Source of the DNA: Peptoniphilus sp. KCTC 25270
GTDB lineage: Bacteria > Bacillota > Clostridia > Tissierellales > Peptoniphilaceae
Reading direction: 5' to 3'
Length of the DNA stretch: 64,000 nucleotides
Assembly (NCBI RefSeq): GCF_021012875.1
Contig: NZ_JAJMZJ010000001.1
Span: 434,001 to 498,000 of the forward strand
The notes under the pieces: model-generated
The model's database searches: none
Seen by the model: only the letters and a program-made list of their open reading frames with translations
Told to the model about the DNA's origin: nothing
Shown: piece after piece, positions 53,255 to 62,208 of the stretch
Position numbering within the stretch: the stretch's first letter is position 1
Layout of the letters: the number at the start of each line of letters is the position of its first letter
Program-made: the position numbers and the translations under genes

Positions 53255-53950
53255 ATGGAAAAAATGAAAAAAGAAATTTTAATAAACGAAGATGATTTTC
53301 CTTTGTATAGTTTAATGGAGGAACTTTTAAAAGTCTCAAAAGAACATTTTGATCAACTAGAGAAAATCGAACTTCCGGAAGAATCCATATGGATGATTTA
53401 TAGGTGGAAGACAAATATAAACGAGTCCATAAAAAAAGGGAAAAAGTACCTGGTAGAAACAGAAATTTTAGCAATAAGTAAATTGTATTGTATCCGAAAA
53501 TTTAAGATTTATTTTGAGAATAAATGGATTGGAGACATTCTAAGCTATTGGGTACTAGCCAATAAATCCACTCGACGCTTAATGCGTTTTCCAAAGGAAT
53601 ATTGGACAGAAGAGACGGGAAAATTGCCAGAAGAATTAAAAGAACAAAAATCTCCTCCAATAAAGAGAAAAGAGAAAAAAGATTTTTGTACAGAAGAAAA
53701 GGATTTAGATGAAAATAAACATGTAAATAATTTATCTTATATAAGATTTTTATTTCGCCATATTGAACAGGAAAAAGATGCAGATTTTCAAAATTTAGAA
53801 ATTAAATACAAGAAAGAAATCCTTCATCCAACGGATTTATCCCTTTATTGTTCCCGAAGAGAAAATGAAATTTCTTTTGAAATTACTAGCAATTTAGGAG
53901 ATCTTATCCACGCAGAGGGAAGTTTATATTATGAAGATGCCTTGACGTAA
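53255..53950 (+). CDS. Acyl-ACP thioesterase family protein
   Basis: Releases fatty acids from acyl carrier protein. The 231-residue protein has the double hot-dog layout, with the second half holding D152-E-N-K-H-V-N-N159, the conserved acyl-ACP thioesterase motif with the catalytic Asn and His. 'SYWVLANKSTRRLMRFP' corresponds to the first-domain segment 'TWVLLDTETRRP'. It is divergent from glmS; GGAGGAGG is about 9 nt before the ATG. Monocistronic; substrate length is unknown. Confidence 0.85.
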   Translation: MEKMKKEILINEDDFPLYSLMEELLKVSKEHFDQLEKIELPEESIWMIYRWKTNINESIKKGKKYLVETEILAISKLYCIRKFKIYFENKWIGDILSYWVLANKSTRRLMRFPKEYWTEETGKLPEELKEQKSPPIKRKEKKDFCTEEKDLDENKHVNNLSYIRFLFRHIEQEKDADFQNLEIKYKKEILHPTDLSLYCSRRENEISFEITSNLGDLIHAEGSLYYEDALT

Positions 53951-54072
53951 GTTAATATTCTTGATATTATGAATTCAGCTTTATGAAGGAAAAAATTTAG
54001 GAGCAGCTTGTAGCACAGGTTATCTCTAAGGTTTTTTATTTTCTAAAGAAATACATTTTGGAGGTAACAAAA

Positions 54073-54270
54073 ATGAACGGTAAGGTTAAATGGTTTAATG
54101 CAGAAAAAGGATTTGGATTCATCACAACAGAAGAAGGAAATGATGTATTTGCACATTTCTCTCAAATTCAAGTAGATGGATACAAGACTTTAGAAGAAGG
54201 TCAAGAAGTATCTTTTGAAGTTGTTGATGGTGAAAAAGGACAACAAGCTGCGAACATCACAATTCTTTAA
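54073..54270 (+). CDS. csp: Cold-shock protein (CspA family)
   Basis: A 65-residue single cold-shock domain that binds single-stranded RNA/DNA. RNP1 is K12-G-F-G-F-I17 and RNP2 V25-F-A-H-F-S30. The start at 54073 follows GGAGGT; an ATG-like codon 15 nt earlier overlaps the Shine-Dalgarno site. It has its own terminator and a leader of about 110 nt (53951-54060), which could hold a cold-sensitive fold, but none was drawn with confidence. Confidence 0.97.
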   Translation: MNGKVKWFNAEKGFGFITTEEGNDVFAHFSQIQVDGYKTLEEGQEVSFEVVDGEKGQQAANITIL

Positions 54271-54276
54271 TGAAAC

Positions 54277-54310
54277 AAAAAAATCTCTTGCTAGCAAGAG
54301 ATTTTTTTAT
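54277..54310 (+). terminator. Terminator after csp
   Basis: Perfect palindrome AAAAAAATCTCTTGC and complement, with T run. Confidence 0.93.
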
Positions 54311-54321
54311 AGGAGGAAATT

Positions 54322-55089
54322 ATGACAAAAGAAAATACTATGGAAAATGAAGTAAAAATTGTAGCTCAAGTAGGGGATACAAAAATTGCAGAGACAGATG
54401 TTTTGAACTATATCCGTAATATGGATCCTCAATTTGCTCAACAATTTCATTCTGAAGAAGGTATCAAACAAATTATTGATGAATTGATTCGTCAAGAGTT
54501 ATTGTACAAAGATGCCATTGAAAATAAAATGGATGAAGAAGAAGAATTTTTGAAAGTTCTAGAAGATACACGTAGTTCTCTAATTAAGTCTTATGCTTTT
54601 TCAAAAGCAATTGAAGGCGTAAATATTGACGAAAAAGAAGTAATGGAATACTTTGAGTCAGTAAAGGAACAATACAAACAACCAGCAGGAGTTCATGCTG
54701 CTCATATTTTGGTTGACGAGGAAGAAAAAGCAAAAGAAATCATTGAAAAAATCAATAAGGGAGAAGAGTTTGAAACTTTAGCAAAAGAATTTTCTTCTTG
54801 TCCATCTAAGGACAACGGAGGAGATTTAGGGGTTTTCTATCCAGGACAAATGGTGCCAGAATTTGATCAAAAAGCATTTGCTATGGAAGAAGGAGAAATT
54901 TCTGAACCAGTAAAAACACAATTTGGATATCACATTATTAAAGTGATAGAAAAAACGGAAGAAAAAGAAGCCAATTTTGATGAAGTACGCGAAAATATTC
55001 GAATGGAATTGATGCGTCAAAAACAACAAGCAGCGTATCTAGAAAAAGTAAATCGCTTGAAGGAAAAATATCCAGTTCAAGTATTCTAA
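54322..55089 (+). CDS. Parvulin-type peptidyl-prolyl isomerase without signal peptide
   Basis: A 255-residue protein with a SurA/trigger-like N-terminal helical part ('VGDTKIAETDVLNYIRNMDPQFAQQF') and a parvulin domain at about 130-225 ('VHAAHILVDEEEKAKEI', 'SSCPSKDNGGDLGVFYPGQMVPEFDQKAF', 'TQFGYHIIKVIE'). No lipobox or signal sequence is present, so it is probably cytosolic, unlike the PrsA lipoproteins of Bacillus. AGGAGG precedes the ATG. Confidence 0.92.
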   Translation: MTKENTMENEVKIVAQVGDTKIAETDVLNYIRNMDPQFAQQFHSEEGIKQIIDELIRQELLYKDAIENKMDEEEEFLKVLEDTRSSLIKSYAFSKAIEGVNIDEKEVMEYFESVKEQYKQPAGVHAAHILVDEEEKAKEIIEKINKGEEFETLAKEFSSCPSKDNGGDLGVFYPGQMVPEFDQKAFAMEEGEISEPVKTQFGYHIIKVIEKTEEKEANFDEVRENIRMELMRQKQQAAYLEKVNRLKEKYPVQVF

Positions 55090-55092
55090 GAC

Positions 55093-55125
55093 AAAATGCC
55101 ATCTTTTTTAAGATGGTATTTTTCT
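55093..55125 (+). terminator. Terminator after the PPIase gene
   Basis: AAAATGCCATCTT pairs with AAGATGGTATTTT (one G-T), followed by T. Confidence 0.85.
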
Positions 55126-55145
55126 AGTGAATCCCACTCCTTATA

Positions 55146-55154
55146 TGGTATAAT
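55146..55154 (+). promoter_or_regulatory. Promoter before the RelA/SpoT-like gene (extended -10)
   Basis: TGGTATAAT, 28 nt before the start; -35 weak. Confidence 0.6.
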
Positions 55155-55181
55155 GAAGGCAACCATAAAAGGAGGTTTTTT

Positions 55182-56537
55182 ATGGATTTAGAGCTTTTTC
55201 AGTTTATAGACGATTCCTTAGTTTTGCTTGAAAATCAAAGAGAAGAAATCATGAATTCAGCAGGACTACTGGAACAATTTTTTATTAAACACTTTGGGAA
55301 ACAAGATAGTTTTTTAAGTATAAATAGTCGAGTAAAGTCCCCTCAATCCTTTCGAGAAAAGATTATAAGAAACAACCTGTATATGAGAAATAGCAGTGCA
55401 GAAAGCGTTTTTATGAATGTACAGGATTTAATTGGTCTACGAATCGAATGTCGTTTTGTGGAAGATGAACAAAATTTATTTGAAATCCTTCGAGATCAAT
55501 TTTCGGAGATGGCAGATGATGGATTTTTTCATATGCCTGAGAACAATCAAGTTTTTTTGAAATTAGGAGATTCTCAACCTCAACTTCAAAAAAATGGATT
55601 TGAAATTTATAAAATTGATGGTTATCTAAAAACGAAAACGAGAAATTTTAATTTTGAATTACAAATAAAGAGTTTGGTTAATGTATTCTGGGGAGAAATT
55701 GATCATAGGGTTTTGTATAAAAACTACAATTATATGATTTCTGAAGATTTTTTCCGAGATATTATGCATTCCATTAAAGACAGTTTATCCATGATCGACC
55801 GTCAATTGATGATATTATACGATCACGTAAATAAAATGGATTCTAGCGCGGAAATAAGCAATAGAGAGCAAGTAAAATCCTTGTTGTCTAAAATCATTCA
55901 TGACATTTATGTGGGGAAAATTTATAAAGAACTAGGCTTTGTTATTGACTTCGGATTTCCTTCGGAAATGATAGTGGAATACCTCTATTATAAATGTCGA
56001 GAAATTATGGATTTTTCCTATGGAGAAAATTTTATTCGTTTATTGAATCGAATTAATGCCATTGGCGATATGCCTATGGATATAAATGGGTATATAGAAT
56101 TTGATAAAGAACCTGTATTCCATACAAGTTTCACAAAGAAAGTTGGCGAAGCTATCTTCCAATCAACCAATATTGACTTTGGTTGGAACTTATTTTTCAA
56201 AATTATATTTCAGGTTGAACAAAGCAATCCGAGTTTAGATTTTGAAGAATTTTTGCATTTTATGGAAGAATCTTTGCGTGGTCAAATCGATGAGAGCATT
56301 ACGAGAGATTATTTATCTGACTCAGAAAAAGAAGAAATCACTTTGTATCTATTGGATGTTATTGCCAATGACTTAACTCATAAGATTCAAATGGATCATG
56401 TGTTGGATTCTGTATTTGGGAAAAAAAATTATAAATTTAGCCAGATATTTAGAAATATTAACACTTATGACGATTTCCTCAATAATAGAGACAGAATCGG
56501 CCGTAATATTTTTAAGAACTATCAACTAGAAGGATAG
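55182..56537 (+). CDS. RelA/SpoT synthetase-like domain protein with unrecognised C-terminal domain
   Basis: The part about residues 45-190 matches the nucleotidyltransferase fold of (p)ppGpp synthetases: R50-V-K-S ('RVKSPQSFREK'), D82-L-I-G-L-R-I, 'FELQIKS' with Glu159 and 'VFWGEIDHRVLYKN'. A helix follows ('SLSMIDRQLMILYDHV'). There is no HD hydrolase and no TGS/ACT region, so it is not Rel. The last 240 residues, helical in look, are not recognised. Small alarmone synthetases are about 200-250 aa, so this one (451 aa) has an added domain. The product could be (p)ppGpp or another pyrophosphorylated nucleotide; activity is not certain. Confidence 0.78.
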   Translation: MDLELFQFIDDSLVLLENQREEIMNSAGLLEQFFIKHFGKQDSFLSINSRVKSPQSFREKIIRNNLYMRNSSAESVFMNVQDLIGLRIECRFVEDEQNLFEILRDQFSEMADDGFFHMPENNQVFLKLGDSQPQLQKNGFEIYKIDGYLKTKTRNFNFELQIKSLVNVFWGEIDHRVLYKNYNYMISEDFFRDIMHSIKDSLSMIDRQLMILYDHVNKMDSSAEISNREQVKSLLSKIIHDIYVGKIYKELGFVIDFGFPSEMIVEYLYYKCREIMDFSYGENFIRLLNRINAIGDMPMDINGYIEFDKEPVFHTSFTKKVGEAIFQSTNIDFGWNLFFKIIFQVEQSNPSLDFEEFLHFMEESLRGQIDESITRDYLSDSEKEEITLYLLDVIANDLTHKIQMDHVLDSVFGKKNYKFSQIFRNINTYDDFLNNRDRIGRNIFKNYQLEG

Positions 56538-56545
56538 GTGATGAT

Positions 56546-57028
56546 TTGAAAACAATTTATCTTGCAGGAGGTTGTTTTTGGGGCGTGGAAGAATATTTCC
56601 AACGAACAAAGGGCATTTTAGATACATCCGTAGGATATGTGAATAGCAAAAAAGAAAATCCGACCTACGAAGAAGTTTGTTCTGGGCGTACAAAAGCTGC
56701 CGAAGGTGTTTCCCTATCTTATGATGAAAATATAATTTCTTTGAAAGAAATTTTGAACCATTTTTATCGAATCATTGATCCATTCAGTTTGAATCGACAA
56801 AAAATGGATATTGGAACACAATATAGAACGGGCTTATATTATACAAATGAAGAAGAAAAGTTAGAATTTGAGCAATTTTTGAAAGAAAAGCAAAAGTTGG
56901 AAAAGAGAAAAATTGTTATTGAAGTAGAACCATTGGAAAACTTTTATTTAGGTGAAGAGTATCACCAAAGATACTTACAAAAAAATCCCAATGGATATTG
57001 TCATATTCGTCTGCCAGAAAAAGAATAA
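56546..57028 (+). CDS. msrA: Peptide-methionine (S)-S-oxide reductase MsrA
   Basis: Repairs oxidised methionine. 'LAGGCFWGVEEYFQRTKGI' has catalytic Cys10; 'VGYVNSKKENPTYEEVCSGRTKAAEG' and 'EYHQRYLQKNPNGY' follow. 160 aa. The start is TTG at 56546 behind AGGTGATGA, since the nearby ATG is followed by a stop. No MsrB domain is fused. Confidence 0.95.
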   Translation: MKTIYLAGGCFWGVEEYFQRTKGILDTSVGYVNSKKENPTYEEVCSGRTKAAEGVSLSYDENIISLKEILNHFYRIIDPFSLNRQKMDIGTQYRTGLYYTNEEEKLEFEQFLKEKQKLEKRKIVIEVEPLENFYLGEEYHQRYLQKNPNGYCHIRLPEKE

Positions 57029-57071
57029 TTTTGAAAATTGGAAGGCGAGAGAAGGATGATTCAAAAGGAAG

Positions 57072-58529
57072 GTGAAAAAATTGATTCATGGATTAACGAA
57101 TCAACACAGTAGGATATTTCATAATTTTAATGCGTTAACAGAGATTCCTCGATGCAGTGGGGAAGAACAAGGGATTAGCGACTTTTTGAAACAATGGGCG
57201 GAAGAAAGAAATTTGGAAGTTCATCAAGATAAAACCTTGAATATTATCATAAAAAAACCTGCCAGCCCTGGCTATGAAAACCGTGAAACTGTCGTTTTAC
57301 AAGGCCATATGGATATGGTTTGCGAAGTACAAAAAGGGCATGAAATGAACTTTTCTTGTGATGCGATTCAAGCGGAAATAGAAGATGATTTCATCATTGC
57401 AAAAAATACAACTTTAGGGGCGGATAATGGAATCGCCATTGCCATGATTATGACCTTATTTGAAGACGAAAAGACCGTTCATGGTCCTTTAGAAGCTCTA
57501 ATTACTGTAGATGAAGAAAGAGGAATGACAGGCGCTATTCATTTGGAACCACAATATATTTCTGGTCGTCGCTTAATTAATATTGACAGCGAAGATGAAG
57601 GAATTTGTTGTGTTGGATGCGCTGGCGGACAGAGAAACTTGGTCACTTTGAAAAAAGATTTTGTTGACGCAACCAAAGATCAATTGGTAGAAATCCACAT
57701 TGAAGGATTAACCGGAGGTCATTCAGGACAAGATATTCACTTACAACGTGCCAATGGAAATATTACCTTGGCAAGAGTTTTAGAAAATCTAAAAACAGAA
57801 ATAGAATATGAGTTAATAGATTTTTATGGTGGATCTAAATCCAACGCCATTCCTCGAGATGCTGTAGCTACAATCGCTATTGATGCGAAAAATGCAAACA
57901 CATTGGAATCTATTTTGGAAGAATGGGTGGCTACATTAAGAAAAGAATATGAAATTTCTGACAAAGAAGTTTCTTTGCGCCTAGAGGTATTAAAGGAAAA
58001 ACCTGAAAAAGCGATTGTTCCTGAAACCAGAGATAACTTACTGTATTATTTGAATACAGCTCCTAATGGAGTTGTTTCTATGAATTTAAGTATACCTGGC
58101 CAAGTGGAATCTTCAAATAACATTGGTGTAGTAGAATCTGAATCAGATAAATGGTCAATTACTTCACAGGTTAGAAGTTCTCTAGAAAGTAAGTTAATAG
58201 AAATTGCTAATAGAAATCGTCTAATTGCTGAAAGATCAGGAGCTACGTTCATAGCGGATGATGCATATCCTGCATGGGAATACGTTAGCGAATCAAAGTT
58301 AAGAGACGTAGCGCAAAAAGTTTGGTATAATATGACCAATGAGGAATTAAAATTAGAAACCATTCATGCTGGATTGGAATGTGGCTTATTACAAGATGTA
58401 ATTGGTGAAATGGATATGATTTCTATTGGCCCAGATATGAGTGGAGTACATGCTCCTGGCGAAAAAGTTTCTATTTCCTCTACGGATAAAGTATTTAACT
58501 ATTTGAAAGAACTATTGAAAGAACTATAA
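57072..58529 (+). CDS. pepD: Aminoacyl-histidine dipeptidase (PepD family, M20)
   Basis: A cytosolic zinc dipeptidase of broad range. The M20 ligands are in 'LQGHMDMVCE' (His), 'LGADNGIAIAM' (Asp), 'DEERGMTGA' (catalytic Glu) and 'NIDSEDEG', with the late His in 'GVHAPGE'. The insert domain carries 'GLTGGHSGQDIH'. 485 aa. GTG start at 57072 after AAGGAA; TTG 57081 is an alternative. 12 nt before the DUF1292 gene. Confidence 0.93.
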   Translation: MKKLIHGLTNQHSRIFHNFNALTEIPRCSGEEQGISDFLKQWAEERNLEVHQDKTLNIIIKKPASPGYENRETVVLQGHMDMVCEVQKGHEMNFSCDAIQAEIEDDFIIAKNTTLGADNGIAIAMIMTLFEDEKTVHGPLEALITVDEERGMTGAIHLEPQYISGRRLINIDSEDEGICCVGCAGGQRNLVTLKKDFVDATKDQLVEIHIEGLTGGHSGQDIHLQRANGNITLARVLENLKTEIEYELIDFYGGSKSNAIPRDAVATIAIDAKNANTLESILEEWVATLRKEYEISDKEVSLRLEVLKEKPEKAIVPETRDNLLYYLNTAPNGVVSMNLSIPGQVESSNNIGVVESESDKWSITSQVRSSLESKLIEIANRNRLIAERSGATFIADDAYPAWEYVSESKLRDVAQKVWYNMTNEELKLETIHAGLECGLLQDVIGEMDMISIGPDMSGVHAPGEKVSISSTDKVFNYLKELLKEL

Positions 58530-58541
58530 AAGGAGATTGAT

Positions 58542-58856
58542 ATGACTGATACAAAACATAACGAAAACTGTGGTTGCGGCGAGCATGAACATGAAGAAGT
58601 ACAAACTATTGTTTTGACTTTGGAAGATGATTCTGAATTGGAATGCTTAGTCATTGGAGTATTTGATTTTGAAGGAAAAGAATACATTGCTATGACTCCA
58701 GATTTTGAAGGAGAGGAAGAAGCAGAAATCCTTATTTATGAATTCAAAGAATTAGACGAAGAAGAAATTGAATTAAACTTCATTGAAAGTGAAGAAGTGT
58801 TCAATAGAGTAGCAGAAGAATTTGATCGTATTTATAGCGACGAAAATTTGGATTAA
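58542..58856 (+). CDS. DUF1292 domain-containing protein
   Basis: A 104-residue acidic protein. An N-terminal His/Cys-rich stretch ('NCGCGEHEHEE') is followed by the DUF1292 core 'LTLEDDSELECLVIGVFDFEGKEYIAM' and 'EAEILIYEFKE'. The family is common in Firmicutes (YrzB in Bacillus) and its function is unknown. The His/Cys stretch could bind metal. Its stop codon is followed at once by the next start. Confidence 0.88.
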   Translation: MTDTKHNENCGCGEHEHEEVQTIVLTLEDDSELECLVIGVFDFEGKEYIAMTPDFEGEEEAEILIYEFKELDEEEIELNFIESEEVFNRVAEEFDRIYSDENLD

Positions 58857-59801
58857 TTGAAAAAGACAAGCTTACGGGATTTTTATGAAGGAAAGATTTC
58901 TCCTTATCGAAGCTATTCTAGTTATGTGAAAGAAAAGTTTGGAGAGAAGGTATATAAAATCCCAATTCATCTAAAAGGAAGTTGTCCCAATCGTGATGGA
59001 ACAAAAGGACATGGTGGATGTATCTTTTGTGGAGAAGAAGGAGGCTCTTTTGAGTGGGAATCAATTGGATCTGTTCGAAGCCAAATTCTTACTACCAAAG
59101 AAAGGATGAAAAAGCGCTACAATGCGAACCAGTTTGTAGCCTATTTTCAGAATTTTACCAACACATATCTTCCTCTTTCTGAATTTGAAAAAAATCTAGA
59201 ACAATGTAGAGAAGAGGGTATCGTTGGGATTAGTGTATCCACAAGGCCGGATTGTATAGAAGATTCCTATTTGAAGGTCTTAGAATCCTATAGTTCCAAT
59301 TATGAAATTACCATTGAATTGGGTCTACAATCAGTAAATGATTTCACCCTTGAAAAAATCAATCGAGGGCACAACTTACAATCATTTCTTGATGCCGTTG
59401 AAAAAATTTCCCAATATCCCATAAGGATTTGTGTTCACATGATTCTAGATTTACCTTGGGATCGGGAAGAAGACATAATTCAAGCAGCAAGAATATTTAA
59501 TAAATACAAAATTGATGAAGTTAAAATTCACAATTTGTATATTATAAAGAACACAAAATTGGGTAATATGTTTGAAAGTGGAAGTTTTCTTCCTCTTGAT
59601 ATGGAAACTTTCATAGAGCGTACCATTTTATTTTTAGAACATCTTAATGAAGATGTAGTTATTGGTAGGCTAACAGGAAGAGCGCCTCAAAGTGAAGTAG
59701 AAAATTCCAATTGGGATCACTCCTGGTTCTATGTAAGAGACCGTATCGTAGAAACTATGTTATCTAGTGGAAGAGTTCAAGGTAGCAAAGCAAATTTATA
59801 A
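58857..59801 (+). CDS. TIGR01212 family radical SAM protein
   Basis: The Cys motif is spread as 'CPNRDGTKGHGGCIFC', typical of this family; 'VGISVSTRPDCIEDSYL' and 'IRICVHMILDLPWDREEDI' follow. 314 aa. The reaction is not settled; relatives (YhcC) are proposed to act on RNA or nucleotides. The start is TTG at 58857 directly after the preceding stop; there is no earlier in-frame choice. The next gene starts shortly after its end. Confidence 0.87.
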   Translation: MKKTSLRDFYEGKISPYRSYSSYVKEKFGEKVYKIPIHLKGSCPNRDGTKGHGGCIFCGEEGGSFEWESIGSVRSQILTTKERMKKRYNANQFVAYFQNFTNTYLPLSEFEKNLEQCREEGIVGISVSTRPDCIEDSYLKVLESYSSNYEITIELGLQSVNDFTLEKINRGHNLQSFLDAVEKISQYPIRICVHMILDLPWDREEDIIQAARIFNKYKIDEVKIHNLYIIKNTKLGNMFESGSFLPLDMETFIERTILFLEHLNEDVVIGRLTGRAPQSEVENSNWDHSWFYVRDRIVETMLSSGRVQGSKANL

Positions 59802-59826
59802 GGGAATACCCGGAAAGGAAAGAAAA

Positions 59827-60252
59827 ATGATCAAATATATCTTAGGTGCAAAAGGTTCAGGTAAAACAAAATGGCTTATTGACCACGCGAATAAAGATTT
59901 AAGTGAAGGCAACGGAAATATCGCCTTTGTAGAGGTAGATGATGATCATATTTTTAGTCTAGATTACAATGTGCGTCTAATCAATGCGACAGAATTCAAA
60001 TTGGAAAACAAAGAAGCTTTCTACGGTTTCCTTTGTGGATTAATGGCTATGGATTATGACTTAGAGAAAATTTATGTAGATGGTATCTACAAAGTTTTAG
60101 ACTTAACAATTGAAGATTTGAAAGATTTGCACGATAGAATTTCTGCTTTAGATTTAGAGAATCGTCAAATCTATATTAATGTTGATTTGGTATTGGAAGA
60201 TTGCCCAGAAGAAATGAAAGAATACGTTGAAGAAGCTACTTTAGAAGCTTAG
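59827..60252 (+). CDS. Small P-loop protein, unrecognised, 141 aa
   Basis: A Walker A motif 'LGAKGSGKTKWL' lies at residues 6-17, and a hydrophobic strand 'KIYVDGIY' near 80 may be Walker B. The rest is acidic, ending 'EEATLEA'. This resembles uncharacterised ATP-binding proteins of Clostridia, but I cannot name it. The start at 59827 follows GGAAAGGAAAG; the longer in-frame start at 59767 lies inside the radical SAM gene. It precedes a tiny membrane peptide gene by 14 nt. Confidence 0.75.
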   Translation: MIKYILGAKGSGKTKWLIDHANKDLSEGNGNIAFVEVDDDHIFSLDYNVRLINATEFKLENKEAFYGFLCGLMAMDYDLEKIYVDGIYKVLDLTIEDLKDLHDRISALDLENRQIYINVDLVLEDCPEEMKEYVEEATLEA

Positions 60253-60266
60253 ATTTAGGAGATGGA

Positions 60267-60353
60267 ATGAAAGACAATAGAACTATGGTACGAGTAATTG
60301 CGGCTGTACTTGCGGCACTCTTAATATTACCGGTATTCTTCTATGCTTTCTGA
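60267..60353 (+). CDS. 28-residue membrane peptide
   Basis: The reading frame starts at ATG 60267 with AGGAG (60257-60261) at ideal distance and ends at TGA 60353, overlapping the next gene's start by 11 nt. The product has a charged N terminus (MKDNRTMVR) and a single hydrophobic helix rich in Ala, Val, Leu and Phe, ending 'FFYAF'. It resembles the tiny conserved membrane peptides of Firmicutes (such as Prli42) in size and layout, but no specific match can be claimed. It is too short for usual gene callers. Confidence 0.65.
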   Translation: MKDNRTMVRVIAAVLAALLILPVFFYAF

Positions 60354-60921
60354 TGAATTCAAAGTAAAGCCATTGGAACCGATTCGCGAGGATTGGTTCC
60401 AAAATTTTATAGAGAGAAGATCGGAGCTCATCCAACGATACGAAACAGGAGAGTTTAGCAAAAGAGAGTTTATATTGGAAAATATAAATCAATTGCATCA
60501 GAGCAATTTGCAACCTTTTATTCGTATTGATCGTATTGAAAAAGGTATATTCAATTATCAATATTACAACGGGATGGCAAAATATTATTCCATTTTAGCC
60601 AAAGAAATCAAATACGAAAAGAAGAAGAAAAGAGAATATTGTCGCTATTTGGGTTTGACGAATAAGTATTATCATCTAAAAGATGTTACCATTCATACCA
60701 TTCTAAAATTCTGTGATTACAAAGATATAGATGCTTATTACATACATTGTAAATCCAGCAGTTTGCAAGGAGAATTGTATGAAATTCATTTGAAGAGCCA
60801 GAAGGAGACGATATTTCATTCGAAATCTTGTCAAATTAAAGAAGTTCTTGAAAAGCACAATTTATTTTGTGAAGAACGAAAGGCTTCTTTAATAGAGAAT
60901 TATATTAATGAAAGATATTGA
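60343..60921 (+). CDS. Unrecognised protein, 192 aa
   Basis: I do not recognise this protein. It is basic and rich in Lys, Tyr and Ile, with no signal peptide, membrane segment or cysteine motif. 'FIERRSELIQRYETGEFSKREFILENINQLHQ' suggests helices, and the C-terminal half has several Tyr/His residues. The start at 60343 overlaps the membrane peptide gene by 11 nt. It is 21 nt before glyA. The overlap implies translational coupling. Confidence 0.72.
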   Translation: MLSDEFKVKPLEPIREDWFQNFIERRSELIQRYETGEFSKREFILENINQLHQSNLQPFIRIDRIEKGIFNYQYYNGMAKYYSILAKEIKYEKKKKREYCRYLGLTNKYYHLKDVTIHTILKFCDYKDIDAYYIHCKSSSLQGELYEIHLKSQKETIFHSKSCQIKEVLEKHNLFCEERKASLIENYINERY

Positions 60922-60942
60922 TGGAGCTAAAGGAGGTTGTAG

Positions 60943-62160
60943 ATGAAATACGAAGACCAAGAAATTTTTCAACTTATCGATGAAGAAAAGAAAAGACAAC
61001 AAAATCATATTGAATTGATTGCCTCAGAAAATTTTGTTTCTGAAGATGTTCTTGCTGCGATGGGGACTTGTTTAACCAATAAGTACGCTGAAGGGTATCC
61101 AGACAAAAGATATTATGGCGGATGTGAAGTGGTGGATAAAGTTGAGGTTCTTGCCATTGAACGCTTGAAGGAATTATTTGGTGCAGAACATGCCAATGTA
61201 CAACCTCACGCTGGCGCCAATGCAAATATGGCTGTTTATTTAGCCCTTGTGAATCCGGGAGATACTATTTTAGGGATGGATTTAAGCCATGGAGGCCATC
61301 TAACTCATGGTAGTCCTGTAAATATTTCTGGTAAATATTTTCATTTTGAGTCTTATGGAGTGAACAAAGAAACCGAAACCATTGATTACGAAGAATTAGA
61401 AAGAATCGCAAAAGAATGTAAGCCAAAATTAATCGTTGCAGGAGCTTCTGCCTATTCAAGAAAAATTGATTTCAAGAGAATCTCTGAAGTGGCAAAAGAA
61501 GTAGGAGCTTATTTTATGGTTGATATGGCTCATATTGCGGGTCTTGTAGCTGCAGGATTCCATGAAAGTCCTGTGCCATATGCTGATGTTGTTACAACTA
61601 CAACTCACAAAACATTACGTGGCCCTAGAGGAGGAGCCATTCTTTGTAAAGCAGAATTGGCACAGAAAATTGACAAGGCCATTTTCCCAGGATTACAAGG
61701 CGGTCCATTGATGCATGTTATCGCAGCAAAGGCCGTTGCTTTTAAGGAAGCTCTTCAACCAGAATTCAAGAACTATCAAGAGCAAATATTGAAAAATGCA
61801 AAAGCAATGGAAGAAGTTTTCCGAAAAGAAGGAATTCGTATGGTCTCTGGAGGAACAGACAACCATTTATTGTTATTGGATTTATCCTCTATTCAAATGA
61901 AAGGGAACGAAGCCGAAACGCTTTTGAACGAAATTGGAATTGCAGTCAATAAAAATACCATTCCATTTGATAAAGAAAAGCCAATGGTTACAAGTGGAAT
62001 TCGGATTGGTAGCCCTGCAATGACAACAAGAGGTTTGCTTGAAGAAGACTTTACTTCTATTGCAAACATCATTGTAGATGTCTTATTGAAACGAAGAACC
62101 GAAGAGGAAATCAAAGAATCCATTCGTGAACTATGTGAGAAATATCCATTGTACAAATAA
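60943..62160 (+). CDS. glyA: Serine hydroxymethyltransferase
   Basis: Interconverts serine and glycine with tetrahydrofolate, using PLP. The segments are '[22 protein letters not shown]', '[20 protein letters not shown]', '[14 protein letters not shown]' with the PLP lysine, and '[13 protein letters not shown]'. 405 aa, full length. AAAGGAGG precedes the ATG. A terminator follows. Confidence 0.98.
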   Translation: MKYEDQEIFQLIDEEKKRQQNHIELIASENFVSEDVLAAMGTCLTNKYAEGYPDKRYYGGCEVVDKVEVLAIERLKELFGAEHANVQPHAGANANMAVYLALVNPGDTILGMDLSHGGHLTHGSPVNISGKYFHFESYGVNKETETIDYEELERIAKECKPKLIVAGASAYSRKIDFKRISEVAKEVGAYFMVDMAHIAGLVAAGFHESPVPYADVVTTTTHKTLRGPRGGAILCKAELAQKIDKAIFPGLQGGPLMHVIAAKAVAFKEALQPEFKNYQEQILKNAKAMEEVFRKEGIRMVSGGTDNHLLLLDLSSIQMKGNEAETLLNEIGIAVNKNTIPFDKEKPMVTSGIRIGSPAMTTRGLLEEDFTSIANIIVDVLLKRRTEEEIKESIRELCEKYPLYK

Positions 62161-62161
62161 C

Positions 62162-62195
62162 GAAAAGGGCTCGTAAAATCACGAGCTCTTTTCCA
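62162..62195 (+). terminator. Terminator after glyA
   Basis: GAAAAGGGCTCGT pairs with ACGAGCTCTTTTC (one G-T) around a 6-nt loop. Confidence 0.85.
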
Positions 62196-62208
62196 TTGGA
62201 GGCAAAGA

